Shown piece after piece: positions 46,189-56,006 of a stretch of DNA of 64,000 nt (position 1 is the first letter of the stretch; every line of letters begins with the position of its first letter). The notes below the pieces were generated by a model. The model did no database searches. It was not told the origin of the DNA and worked only from the letters and a program-made list of their open reading frames with translations. This DNA comes from Asterella californica (Eukaryota > Streptophyta > Marchantiopsida > Marchantiales > Aytoniaceae). The stretch lies in NCBI GenBank assembly GCA_036924285.1, contig JAYKYS010000012.1, positions 2,480,001 through 2,544,000 of the forward strand, written 5' to 3'. Both the position numbers and the translations under genes were made by a program.

Positions 46189-47774
46189 TCTGCATTCCTC
46201 CACTGGTCCTTGTTGTTGCCTCTTCTTTAGTCGTCTGATCGTCTCTTGTGGTCCCTTCACCTAGATCCTCAGTTGGCTTGTCAGATTACTCCTCTCTCGT
46301 TTCTTCTGTTGTTCGTTTCACCTCTTTCCCCTTCTTGCAGCCCTCGGCTGTTTGGTTAGTCCCATCTAGTTCGTTGAGGTCTGGCAATGCGTCCTTGGGG
46401 TTGCTTTCTTGAGTCTGTTGTCGCTGGTTGGGCCCGTACCACTGACCTGGAGAGTTGACGTTGTCTTTCTGAGCCCTTCTCCAATCTGTCTAGATTGTGT
46501 AACCTCCTCATCCTTGCCGTTCCTTCCTATCTCTCTTTCTGCTTCTTCTGTTCCTTTTCTTTGCCTTTCCTCCTTAGTCTCGCCCCCTTGTTGTTTTCTC
46601 TCTTCCCCCAGCACATTGTACCGATTTGAGGGCTTCTTGACTTCCATTCATCGGTTCACGTGTCTCATCCATTTCTTTTTTGCTGTAACATGAGCATACA
46701 CATCATCCTTGCCTTCCTTCTGATTTTCTCCCACCTCCTGCATCTTCTCTGTGTTCTGTGTGTGCAATTTCGTCACTTTTTTCCTTCGATTCTCCTTCTC
46801 CTCTTTTGAGATTTTCTGGGCAGTTCCTCTCATAGTGTCATTTCCTCTTACACACAAAGCATGTGTCTGATAATGACTGGTAGGTTATCGGCTGTACTAT
46901 CATTTCTCCCACACCCAATCTAATCTGCAGGTGGTCTTTCAGCTCTGCTTCTCGATCTATCAGTACGTATCTCCTGATGTAAGGGTAGACATTTGTCGTT
47001 CTTGTAGTGACTTGTATAGGACCGGTCCTATAGTTGTCAGCATTGCTTCCGTCCCAATCTCGAATGTTGGGTCCGTCAAGAGGAAGTCCACCCAGACTGT
47101 TACTACCTTGAGGTTTTCTGATTGGGTTCGGAAGCCCGGGTTCCATAGTGTCGTTATCACAATCCTCCTTACAGAACACTTGTGCTTCCCTTAGCAGCAG
47201 GTTGCGTTGTTCTTGCGTTGCGAGTACCATCAGAAAGTTTCTCCTACTTAGCATCCATAGCTGCTTTATTTGTAGTCCCATTCCGTGCACCAGTCTTCTG
47301 GATGCCCAGATCTCGAAGGCATCCCTTGGAGGACTGCAGTCCACCGTAGATAATACCACCGTTGTCGATTTCAGCAAGGATCCTTGCTGAAAGGATTTCA
47401 ACAAGGTTTCTGTCCAATTGTACTGATACTCCATGTTTGTATTCTCCTAGAAGCTGGTTCTTCTGTATGTTATGTAGCGCCACAATCAATTCTTCATCCG
47501 GCATGCTTGCCCCTGCTAGCGGGTTCAACCCCTCCAGGTACGGATTTTGTCATGTTTTGCCCAAAATTTTTAGAGGTTTCATCCACATGTTTGCCGCTTG
47601 TGTCTCCCCCTCTGTTCTTGCCTTTGCTTGAGCAGTTGTTCCTTGCCACGCGCCTGTGGTACTTTTTGCAGTCTGTTGCTGCTCGCCACCCGAGGTAATT
47701 GTATGTCCTCTAAACACATATTTTGGAAGAGGAGAGATGAGGATTTTGTTTCCAACACTTACTGGTGTGGACAC
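46189..47774 (-). pseudogene. LINE G3 ORF1, RNA-binding protein with zinc knuckle
   Basis: Several minus-strand frames. The N-terminal segment 47550-47774 is Thr/Gln-rich. 47244-47528 and 46838-47434 carry a DUF4283-like region (NFLMVLATQEQRNLLLREA) and then VLIDREAELKDHLQIRLGVG, with the start of a CCHC knuckle CFVCKRK at a TGA where G2 continues GHYAKNC. The C-terminal part (46366-46860) is Lys/Glu-rich. This type of ORF1 coats LINE RNA. Confidence 0.8.
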
Positions 47775-48090
47775 TACAACAATGAGTGCAGGCTTTGCAG
47801 AAGCCTAGTGGTCTTTGTCGAAAGACCGCCTGGCTGGACTGCCAAATCCGAAGCTCTCAGTGCAGTGCGAGGAGACCAGCTTGGACGGAACCCATGACTA
47901 GAGGACAAAAATTGTCGTTCGAAGACGGATCGTCTGCAAAAATGTCATGGCTAAATTTGGCTGTGGTCTTAACAGGCTCTCCGCGCACTACGTGCCTAGC
48001 AGTCATTATGGTGCCCAAGGATCGCTTGGAGAGCCGTATGCGGGGAGACTCGTATGTATGGTCTGACCCATTATCATTTGCATATCCGAG
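47775..48090 (+). ncRNA. Group II intron relic, 3' part with domain V
   Basis: The stretch ends in a near-canonical 34-nt domain V at 48031-48064. Upstream DNA (47775-48030) has several short pairings but no ORF for a maturase. No similar sequence recurs in the window. Most group II introns in plants are organellar, so this is probably a piece of mitochondrial or plastid intron transferred to the nucleus and now non-functional. The upstream limit is a guess. Confidence 0.6.
48031..48064 (+). ncRNA. Group II intron domain V
   Basis: Exactly 34 nt. The lower helix is positions 1-9 with 26-34 (one A-C mismatch, several G-U pairs). A two-base bulge AT follows, then an upper helix of five pairs closed by a GAGA tetraloop of the GNRA class. 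The catalytic AGC triad at positions 2-4 is present. These features together define domain V, the catalytic centre of group II introns. Confidence 0.8.
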
Positions 48091-48618
48091 AGGAGAAGAA
48101 TAGTTGAAGTAGTCTCTAATCCAACTCTAGTTGAGCAAGCCACTGAAGTTTCAATTAAAGTGATGAAGAGAGTCACAAAGAATATTAGGAGAGTTACGGA
48201 TGTGGTGCCCACAGTCTACATACTTGACACGGACTACCTCTTCTCGAAGAGGTGGATCATGAGGAAGAGGGTGGATATCATACGAGCTCGCAGACAGATC
48301 GAGGATTGATTTCATAATGGTTCTTTGGTCAGCGAGAGGTTCACTACGACCCGCATGCAAAATGTATAGTGAAACTGTAGATACCGCACGTCATACTTAG
48401 TTCGAGTCAACTTACAGCAGACTATGCGACTCGACGATGAGCCCATTTGTCCGCACGAGGTACGCAAGGAGGACTTTGATGTTTTCCTCCTTAAAGAGGT
48501 GGTGATTGAGATATATGGTCGTGCGGATGACGTAGAGATGGACCTCCAAGTGACGCAAGAGGAGGTGGAGTCTGGAATCATGCAAGACTCCACCTCCTCT
48601 TGCGTCACGCTTCAATGA
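48091..48618 (+). pseudogene. Unrecognised ORF fragments
   Basis: Frame 48091-48309 reads RRIVEVVSNPTLVEQATEVS onward for 72 codons and is basic at its end. 48424-48618 reads MRLDDEPICPHEVRKEDFDV onward. Composition looks protein-coding but I recognise no family. They may be broken pieces of one retroelement protein, perhaps a gypsy gag N-terminus. A perfect foldback lies in the second fragment. Confidence 0.3.
48550..48608. repeat. Perfect 24-bp inverted repeat with 11-nt loop
   Basis: Arms 48550-48573 and 48585-48608 are exact reverse complements (GTGACGCAAGAGGAGG…). The loop is GGAATCATGCA. It would fold into a long stable hairpin in RNA or single-stranded DNA. It is not followed by a T-run, so a terminator is unlikely. 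Confidence 0.95.
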
Positions 48619-48921
48619 TTGAGCATCTGAAGGAGAAGTAAGATTTTAACTTTAGTCTACTCTTTTGTCTTTATTGTTCGTGTCAGTTACTGTAATATCT
48701 GTTTTGTTAACTAATGTTGTTGCACTTAATTTTTTTCACAAGTTGATATTGTATTAGACCATGGTCTAGTAGTATAGTGAGCCGGACAAGAAATTTGCTG
48801 ATGTTATCGAGCGCATCGACAAACAAAAGTAGTCCACGCATCTAATGGATAAGATGGTTTTCCATCATGGAAAGTCAAATTTGTGAGTCTTCTTTCGTTC
48901 TTTTATGTTTACGTTTCTTCT
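48619..48921. other. Intergenic, nothing recognised
   Basis: About 300 bp, AT-rich, with no ORF or repeat that I can support. Confidence 0.5.
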
Positions 48922-49303
48922 TCAAACGTCGCTAGAGTTCCAACACTTAGCATTTTTCCGAGAAACTATGATCTAGTGTCAAACTGGAACCCTGTGATTC
49001 AGATCAGCGTCTAGATCCACATCTCGGTTCTACGTCTCAAACTCATGTCTTGGACCCACATTTCGGTCAATTTTAGACTGGCTCCTCTTAGATAAGCATT
49101 CGTCTAGGGTTGTCTTGGGATAGACCCATATGTCCTAACCGAACGTTTCATCCTTCTTTCAGAGAATCACTTAAGGTTCATCGATTTCTGACTTCCCAAT
49201 CAAATCATTAAGTCCTCCTCGTAGCGTTCACAACTTTAACGCAAGTCCATTAGGTTTCTGTTGTTTGCGTTTGCACTCGATCTTGAGACTGATGGTCGCA
49301 ACA
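48922..49303 (-). repeat. Degenerate D-family LTR, 5' part
   Basis: The reverse complement aligns with the first ~390 bp of the D LTR (22047 onward), starting at a TG end (TGTTGCG for TGTCGCG) and passing through AACAACAGAA, GGACTTGCGTTA, GAACGCT, GGTTAGGACATA and the GAGACG-type words to GTGTTGGA. Most differences are C-to-T or G-to-A, many at former CpG sites. Confidence 0.85.
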
Positions 49304-50830
49304 TTACTACAAGGTGGTTATTTGTTGAAGCAATCTAAGTTATGTTGATCTATCGTAAAGAGTTGTGTGCAAGAAGGAGATGCAAACGCAACGTATCCAA
49401 GAGTTCCATGACAACTTATGGACTGGATAATCTTCCACATGCATAGTCTACTTTTTTCAACATAAGTGGAGACTCTAGAGTCTCTTTCAACACATAGATT
49501 CATGAAGGACTAAAGTCTATACAAACCTCTTATCTTTCCTCAATAATGCATACAAAGTCTCCGCAACATGAGCATAATGAGGAATGGATAAGCGGTAAAA
49601 TACACAAGCTCTTAGAAAACACCGAACCTATGTGATATTTGTATAGTCTGCCATCGTAGCTATAACGTCAACTTTCTTTAGATTTGGTTGCCTCCCAAAA
49701 GCACCACACAAATGACCAATCACTAACTCTAGCACACTAAACCTGGACTTAGCACCTGACAAGGTGAGATGTACCTCCTCCAAACGTGTCAAAATACACT
49801 CTACATCTCTGATATGATCTGCAACAAACCTCCTACAACCATTCGTGAGCATTGCATCATCCTTGTCTTCCACCGTGTAACTTTTCGTAAGAATATCAAA
49901 TAGAAATGAGATGATAACCTCAAGTACAAACTCCTGTAATATTTTATGCATCGCATTTGCATATGAACTACTGAGTTTGTCGCTCCTTGAGGAAGAGTAC
50001 ACATCCGCATCAATCCCAAAGGTGTATGCACGGTGGTCAGATCTCTACTCTCAACAGCCAATTGGAATTGATCATAGCCATAACATAGGTCTTAGATCGA
50101 ATAAATAGCTCTCTCTGCAAATGCCACGGCTAGCTCATCAATCACAAGACCTGTACCAACGTTACGAATGATCACATTGTCCACATGTTGCAGGTCTTGA
50201 ATGAAGCGCAAGGCTCTTGACTTCTTGGATACAATGAACATCCTTACGCGCACATTTGAGCAAGCTCTATATAACTCATCCTTTTGATTATTTACAGCAC
50301 GAAATACCCAACCATGATTCTTTTTGATTGGTCATTGTCACTTCCTTACACTTTCTTTGAAATTGTGTTGATTTTTGATCATGGTCCACAAAAATGTAGA
50401 TACTAATTCAAAACATGCATCTCCGTTGTTGCACGTGCTCTTTGTCTGAAGTCATTGTTTGTGCTTAACTTTTCTTCCTCAAATTCCTCACCTTCATTCT
50501 CAACAACAGCAAGACCAACAACTCATGCTTCATGCGCGACATTTCTGAATCCCTCAACTTCAACGTCAATAACATCAACCACTCCAATCATTGACAAGTC
50601 ACTTGCTCTGCCAACACATTCCTCTTCTTTTAATGATATCAATTATCAACTCATGAAACTCCGTTTTTGCAATACCATGTACCTCACAAAGAGAAAACTC
50701 AACTCTAGCATCTAGAATACTTTGCTCCAGAATAGTATGCAAGTCAGCTGCTATTTCGATGTCAGCAACCAACTTGTAGGATAGAGCCTTTCTCTTCTCT
50801 TATGCTTTAAACCTCTTTCCTGAACTCTGT
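49304..50830 (-). pseudogene. C-lineage gypsy pol relic (copy 1 of a duplicated segment)
   Basis: Minus strand. 49500-50061 has SLPQGATNSVVHM-type RT, FVADHIRDVECILTRLEEVH and LVIGHLCGAFGRQPN. 50061-50250 has TTVHTPLGLMRMC, a stop in YSI-x-DLCYGYDQF and SKKSRALRFIQDLQ. 50270-50400 has HGW(V) and the protease with INTISKKV. A deletion joins protease to RT. 50560-50830 matches the C linker (REFSLCEVHGIAKTEFHELI). This is decayed and related to both C and F. 49318-49500 matches the inverted block at 62040-62225. Confidence 0.8.
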
Positions 50831-51088
50831 CAATAGCAGTAGCCTCCTATGACGAACCATGTACACCTTCTATAGGTTCTACAATAAGTGGTGGAACTAT
50901 AGAGGTAGAAGGTATATCCTTTGTAGTAAGAGATCTACCAATTGATATAGAATCCCACTAGACTACCATACACAAGATATACACTCCATAGTTTCTTCAT
51001 TTCCACTCAGTATCATATATCGACGAAGAAACTCTACACTACAACTAAAACTATTCTATCTTGTCAACTATGCTAACTAATCTACTTC

Positions 51089-52170
51089 TTTATTAACAAA
51101 AACAAAAATTTATGAAAAAAATGGGAATCCAAGGCTTCACACTGAGGTTCTTCTTGATCCTCTTGATCTTCAGATTCCTCATTCGAAGTATCCGTCACCA
51201 ACCTCTTTGTCTTTTTCTTCCTCCTTGAAGTAATCGTTCATGACGTCCCGTCTTCGTCTCTTCGTCCTCATACTTGGTCTTGCAGAAGTCACAAATGTAG
51301 CCACATTCTCTCTTCGTGATATTGGCTCTAAATCCAACACTTTGTCCTCCAATGTCTTTGGCACGTATAAATCTTCTTCGGCCGGTGTCAACAGATGCAT
51401 GTCTTGATAGAAAACCGCGTCGAAGATTGCGAAGTACATCGATCCCTCATCGTCAAAGGTGTTGTACAACTTCTGTACGTGTATGTCTTCCGTCCCGTTA
51501 GTATCAACTCAATGAAGTGCACATGTCAAATACGAAGTCATGTAAGGCTTGAAAATAGTGTTCAAGGCCCTGGCGATCGCTCTTCCAAACAGATCTCTAT
51601 AATATGGCACCTTGAAGTCATTCGTACCTATCGACATCTTCGTGAATAACTCTATGTATTTCATCACTTTGTCTGAAGTCGACCTAGTGGTGTTGTCGTA
51701 CATAAGATCACCCGCTTGGCCTACTTCGTCGATCCTCAAGACAAAGCTCCAATTCTGTAGAGTCTAGTTTTGTGATATTTCTCGTGGTCTTTGCAAAGAA
51801 TGACCTCGACATATCAAAATCTCATTGACGAGGTCCGTCGACACCACACCCTAGTTTTGTAATAGAAAAGACAATCCCAAGTCTTCAAGTTGTCTCGCAT
51901 AAGACCGAAGATCAAGCCACTTCATCGCAAGGACTTCAATCTCGTCGGTGTCTTCCTCGTCGTCCTCTTCGGTGTCTTCCTCATTTTGTGCATTCGTTCA
52001 GCAAACGAAGTCCGAAGTACTCCAAGATACGAAGTAGTTCCTCTCAAATTCTCTCTCCAACTCCGATGTATGAAGTGCTGTTCTCAATGACTTCGGTGAA
52101 GTCAAACTTCGTCGATTCTCAATTCTTAGCTCGAAAGCGCTCTAGTAAATTCGTGAGTGAAAAAATGTGA
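51089..52170 (-). pseudogene. Unrecognised decayed gene X, copy 1
   Basis: On the minus strand long open stretches are joined by a few stops or frame changes. An acidic tract EEDTEEDDEEDTDE and WLDLRSYARQLEDLGLSFLL lie near 51870-51990. Then comes DKVMKYIELFTKMSIGTNDF to YMTSYLTCALH (51509-51739), a stop, and KLYNTFDDEGSMYFAIFDAV to a basic KRRRR (51179-51469). A second frame continues EESEDQEDQEEPQCEALDS. A minus-strand AATAAA lies near 51090-51095. The second copy (63196-64000) keeps the same coding-like pattern. I recognise no domain. It may be a captured host gene or an unusual retroelement protein. Confidence 0.45.
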
Positions 52171-53339
52171 AGTCTTGATTTTCCATTTTTGTTAATCAAT
52201 TGACTAGTTGTAAAATAAATAAGAAGATTATTTAGTAGAAGATAAAACATAAATGTAGAGTATTGTTAATTAAAAGTTTAATGAAGAAGATCTGTTCTTG
52301 AATAATCAATTGAAATCAATTTGGATGAAAGTTAAATCATGGATGGATTCTTCGAGTAAAGAGATTTCTAACTATATGTCGTAAGAGACAAACAGAGACC
52401 AAATGACTAAATTACTAATGACAGAAGTCGATGAGAGTCGATGAGGAATAAACCCAGCTGAAAAGCTGATCATTAGTTCCGTTAGCTGAATAACACCGAA
52501 GATGATATGCAGCTTCCAGTCAAACCTTACTGAGAACTTCGAGTGTTGGGGAGAGGAGAAAGGTACATCCGGTAAAAGGATGGGACATAGTCGTGTGTTT
52601 CTGTTCATTACTAGAGGTGATATCTACCAAACATCCCGCGTGTTGACAAGAGAACACTACTGCCCAAACGTAAAGGAAAACGAACACGACCTTGTCCTTA
52701 CATCTGCGTCCCCTTTGTTTGGTCAATCCGATCAGCAAAGATTTGTTTGCCGCATAGGGGAAAGGAGAAAATGGGAAAAGGAAAAGTTACATATCCCGGT
52801 CTATGCCCCAAAAATATTTGAAGTGATGCTTGATCTACGCTTACCGGTGTTGTTTCCCTACCGCCTTCTGTATACACAATCAACCAGACACAAGCGTACA
52901 CAGTTCCAGCGGACCCTCTTCCTCCATAAAAAAGATCCTCCCACCAAAGACTGCAGCATAGGGATCTTTCGTACTGATCGATCCAGACAGTTATTTGGGT
53001 GAATGATCCAGAAACGCACACACATACCTTATCACTGCAAAGGAAGTTCACTGAACAGCGCAGTAGACACACCAGCTTTAGGAATTAGGGGCCAAACTCC
53101 TGAAATCGTTGGTCAGCTTGCTCTTGGTTGGGGCCAGAGACTAATTTCTCGAAAAGAAGGTAACGAGCCTTTCCTTTTATATAATAGGCTCCATCTCAGT
53201 CGTGCTTGGAAGAAACTTGAAACAAGTGGGACTTCAAAACCTCACCTGAAAGACCAAAGTACCTCATTGAGAGGACTCCTGCAGTGAGGTACTTTGATCG
53301 ACTCTGCTTAATTTCTTAAGCTTTTTAAGAATCGAAAGC
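52171..53339. other. Unassigned region, possibly organelle-derived
   Basis: 52171-52500 is AT-rich with no gene. 52502-53002 (+) is an open frame of 166 codons (MICSFQSNLTENFECWGEEK…) with no recognisable domain. 53003-53287 (+) is another. A hairpin with 11-bp arms AAAGTACCTCA / TGAGGTACTTT lies at 53246-53295. Base composition is higher in GC than the plastid insert beside it and could be mitochondrial, but I could not match it to a known gene. Confidence 0.3.
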
Positions 53340-53347
53340 CACGGTGT

Positions 53348-53375
53348 GCCTTAATCCACTTGGCTACGTCCACCC
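53348..53375 (-). pseudogene. trnH-GUG 5' part (plastid-derived)
   Basis: On the minus strand GGTGGACGTAGCCAAGTGG plus TTAAGGCA matches the first 28 bases of plastid tRNA-His except one base. The anticodon arm is missing, so it cannot work. Confidence 0.65.
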
Positions 53376-53508
53376 TTTTTCTTTCTAGTAAAAAAAGAAA
53401 TAATTTTCTTAAAATAGATTTTGTCGCGAACCAGAAAGCTTTTATGCGCTTTGCTTTTTTTCTATTTATTCAATTTATCAAAACAAATGCAAAATAAAGA
53501 ATTTTTCA

Positions 53509-53541
53509 ATGGATATTATTAATATAGCTTGGGCTGCCTTT
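53509..53541 (+). pseudogene. petN: petN 5' fragment (plastid-derived)
   Basis: ATG and eleven codons, MDIINIAWAAF, match the start of PetN, a 29-residue cytochrome b6f subunit (usual start MDIVSLAWAAL). The frame then runs straight into rRNA sequence. The A/T-rich DNA just before looks like plastid promoter DNA. Confidence 0.8.
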
Positions 53542-53642
53542 TCAGGCCGAAAGGCGTAGTCGATGGACAACAGGCAAATATTCCTGTACTACCCCTTGTT
53601 GGTCCCGAGAGACGGAGGAGGCTAGGTTAGCCGAAAGATGGA
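53542..53642 (+). rRNA. rrn23: 23S rRNA fragment 1 (plastid-derived)
   Basis: GGCGTAGTCGATGGACAACA, ATATTCCTGTACTACCCCTT and GTTAGCCGAAAGATGG are plastid 23S hallmarks. About 100 nt, internal part only. Confidence 0.9.
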
Positions 53643-53889
53643 AAAATCATAACTCCAAGAGCATTTTGTAAAAAATAACCACATGTTTTTGTACCTACTA
53701 CTAAAAAAAACTATCTTCAATTTTTTGATATAACCATGCAACACAACTAATAGGGCATTGTTCGTAAACCAAACTCATTAAAAAAAATTAATTTTTTTTT
53801 AATTGGAAATTTTTTCTTTTTAAAAGAAGAAGAAATTTTTGTTTTCTTTGAGATATATTAAATAATCAAACATTTATTATTTTATCTAA
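53643..53889. other. AT-rich plastid-like spacer
   Basis: More than 75% A+T with long A and T runs. No gene recognised; probably plastid intergenic DNA. Confidence 0.45.
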
Positions 53890-53968
53890 TCCTCAGATAC
53901 CGTCATTGCATCTTCTCTGAGAAAAGGAGTTTACGACCCGTGAGCCTTCTACCTCCACGCGGCATTGT
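53890..53968 (-). rRNA. rrn16: 16S rRNA fragment (plastid-derived)
   Basis: The minus strand reads CAATGCCGCGTGGAGGTAGA, then GGGTCGTAAACTCC, then CAATGACGGTATCTGAGGA, which is internal plastid 16S. About 78 nt. Its orientation is opposite to the neighbouring 23S piece. Confidence 0.88.
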
Positions 53969-53970
53969 TA

Positions 53971-54063
53971 AGAGATTATGATCCAACTACTCAATACAAC
54001 AATTTGTTAGATCGAGTTCTTCGACATCGTGATGCAATAATATCACATCTTAATTGGGTATGT
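53971..54063 (+). pseudogene. psaA: psaA fragment (plastid-derived)
   Basis: 31 codons, [20 protein letters not shown] then [11 protein letters not shown], match an internal part of photosystem I P700 apoprotein A1. Open throughout, with no change that would break the frame. Confidence 0.92.
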
Positions 54064-54065
54064 AA

Positions 54066-54224
<159 letters not shown>

Positions 54225-54304
54225 TAACATGCCGTTAATGAATAAAAAAAACAATTTTTTGAAACTCGCTTTGGTATTGCAGGTCTCCCCGAGACCTGCA
54301 CGAC

Positions 54305-54355
54305 GGGCTATTAGCTCAGTGGTAGAGCGCGCCCCTGATAATTGCGTCGTTGTGC
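54305..54355 (+). pseudogene. trnI-GAU 5' exon and start of its intron (plastid-derived)
   Basis: GGGCTATTAGCTCAGTGGTA and GAGCGCGCCCCTGATAA form the 37-nt first exon with the D arm and anticodon stem. TTGCGTCGTTGTGC starts the group II intron. The second exon is absent. A small hairpin GCAGGTCTC-CCC-GAGACCTGC lies just before it (54278-54298). Confidence 0.9.
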
Positions 54356-54371
54356 TTGTTGCTTTAGGTAA

Positions 54372-54739
<368 letters not shown>

Positions 54740-54833
54740 GAGGAGAATGAAATCCAATACATAAATCAGTTAATAAAAGAATAAAAAAAGCTTTCATTGT
54801 ATCGCTTAAGCTATAAAATAATTCTTGAGCCCA
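54740..54833 (-). pseudogene. cemA: cemA fragment (plastid-derived)
   Basis: The minus strand reads [20 protein letters not shown] then [14 protein letters not shown], matching the last membrane part of the plastid envelope protein CemA. About 30 codons, truncated at both ends. Confidence 0.85.
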
Positions 54834-55045
54834 AGAATTTAAAAATCAAAAGCTCACAATAACATAAAGTATGTTATCATAAATAAATATTATTTAAATA
54901 ATATAGCTATATAAAAAAAATAAAAACATAAAAAAACTTTTACTAATTTTCGACGAAAATCAGATTGTTGCGAAAAACGTCTTATAATTTTTCTTCTTTT
55001 ATCTTTTCCTTTTATTAAATATCCTAAATTTTTAACTTTTCTTTG

Positions 55046-55081
55046 AAAAACCTACAAAAGCAAAAGATTTTGTAGGTTTTT
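55046..55081. terminator. Plastid-type stem-loop with 14-bp stem
   Basis: AAAAACCTACAAAA (55046-55059) pairs with TTTTGTAGGTTTTT (55068-55081) around an 8-nt loop. Such inverted repeats stabilise plastid mRNA 3' ends. Its gene of origin is not identified. Confidence 0.6.
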
Positions 55082-55184
55082 CATTTCAAATTCTTTTTTT
55101 AGAAGAAAAAGCGCTAAGTTCATAAGCTTATTATCCTAGGTCGGAACAAGTTGATAAAAACCCATGAAATTCTCTTTAGCAGTA

Positions 55185-55242
55185 GTTAAAAAATTTTTAA
55201 TTCAATTACGTGAATATTTAGTAACTAATAAACCACAATTTG
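55185..55242 (+). pseudogene. atpA: atpA fragment 2 (plastid-derived, C-terminal)
   Basis: VKKFLIQLREYLVTNKPQF matches the C-terminal part of plastid AtpA, which normally reads on into an EIIRSTK-type sequence. It is truncated there. Confidence 0.75.
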
Positions 55243-55457
55243 AGTCCATAATCCTTTAGTAGTGTCAATTTTAATATATCTATCTTTTTCTCTTTCACTA
55301 AAAATATATCCTTTAGTAGCTTTTTCGATAAAAGCTCCAATTCATTAAAGACATATTCTTTTTGATCTCCAAATAGCATCTTATACACCTTTGTGCCGCC
55401 GCTGTTGTCAAAATCTTTTATTTGCTGCGGGTCTGCTTTCTTATTGGACGATTTCAT
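55218..55457 (-). other. Unrecognised 79-codon open frame
   Basis: Minus strand, MKSSNKKADPQQIKDFDNSG onward, Lys/Leu-rich with no domain found. It overlaps the end of the atpA piece, so part of it is a shadow. It may be a piece of an unidentified plastid or mitochondrial ORF, or chance. Confidence 0.25.
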
Positions 55458-55650
55458 CGACTCGTAGTAGCGGCGAGCGAAATGGGAACAGCCTAAACCG
55501 TGAAAACGGGGTTGTGGGAGAGCTAAATAAGTGTTGTGTTGCTAGGCGAAGCAGTTGAGTACTGTACCCTAGATGGTGAAAGTCCAGTAACCGAAAGCAT
55601 CACTAGCTTAGGCTCTAACCCGAGTAGCATGGGGCACGTGGAATCCCAGA
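55455..55650 (+). rRNA. rrn23: 23S rRNA fragment 2 (plastid-derived)
   Basis: AGTAGCGGCGAGCGAAATGG, GCCTAAACCGTGAAAACGGG, CTAGGCGAAGCAGTTGAGT and GAGTAGCATGGGGCACGTGG are plastid 23S 5'-region hallmarks. About 195 nt, a region different from fragment 1. Confidence 0.93.
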
Positions 55651-56006
55651 TGACTGAATTCAACAATTCAAGCAATTCAACAAAATTCTGATTACGTACC
55701 ATCAAGCATTTTCAGTGACAGCTTAAATCAGAAACTGCTCTTTGCAACGGTTGCAGTCTTCGAAATCCCTACACCGAAATCGTCGTCTTCTCGCGCCACT
55801 CAGTTCAGAAGATCCAAGCACACGCAGTAATGGAATGTCTGCGGATCACGAACAATCTTGCACACTGGACTTTATTTTTTAACCATCTGGTCATGTGCAT
55901 AAGCTTGTCATGTGCCAAGGCGACACAAACTTCAACTAATGAGCTCAATATGAGCTCCGGACAGCAAAGATCTACACCTTTCTGCGTTAAGTTAAGCTAC
56001 GGTCAA
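55651..56006. other. 3' flank of the dirigent-type gene
   Basis: No gene. Contains the start of host DNA after the plastid insert and the likely 3' UTR of the minus-strand gene. No clear AATAAA was identified. Confidence 0.4.

Larger units (their letters stand above)
44300..47774 (-). mobile_element. LINE relic G3: ORF1 and ORF2 endonuclease of an L1-type element
   Basis: Minus strand, about 3.5 kb. ORF1 is at 46189-47774 and the ORF2 start is at 44300-45540. The RT and the 3' end are missing, cut by the F2 leader. Many frameshifts. G1 and G2 are partial copies of the same family, and together the three cover most of an L1-type element, though none keeps the RT catalytic core. Confidence 0.85.

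Noticed and set aside
45468..46693. Plus-strand frames up to 214 codons rich in Ser/Leu/Phe/Pro
   Set aside because: They are antisense to LINE G3 ORF1/ORF2, whose motifs are on the minus strand.
54305..54341. Functional tRNA-Ile gene
   Set aside because: Only the first exon is present, with a truncated intron and no second exon, inside scrambled plastid DNA.
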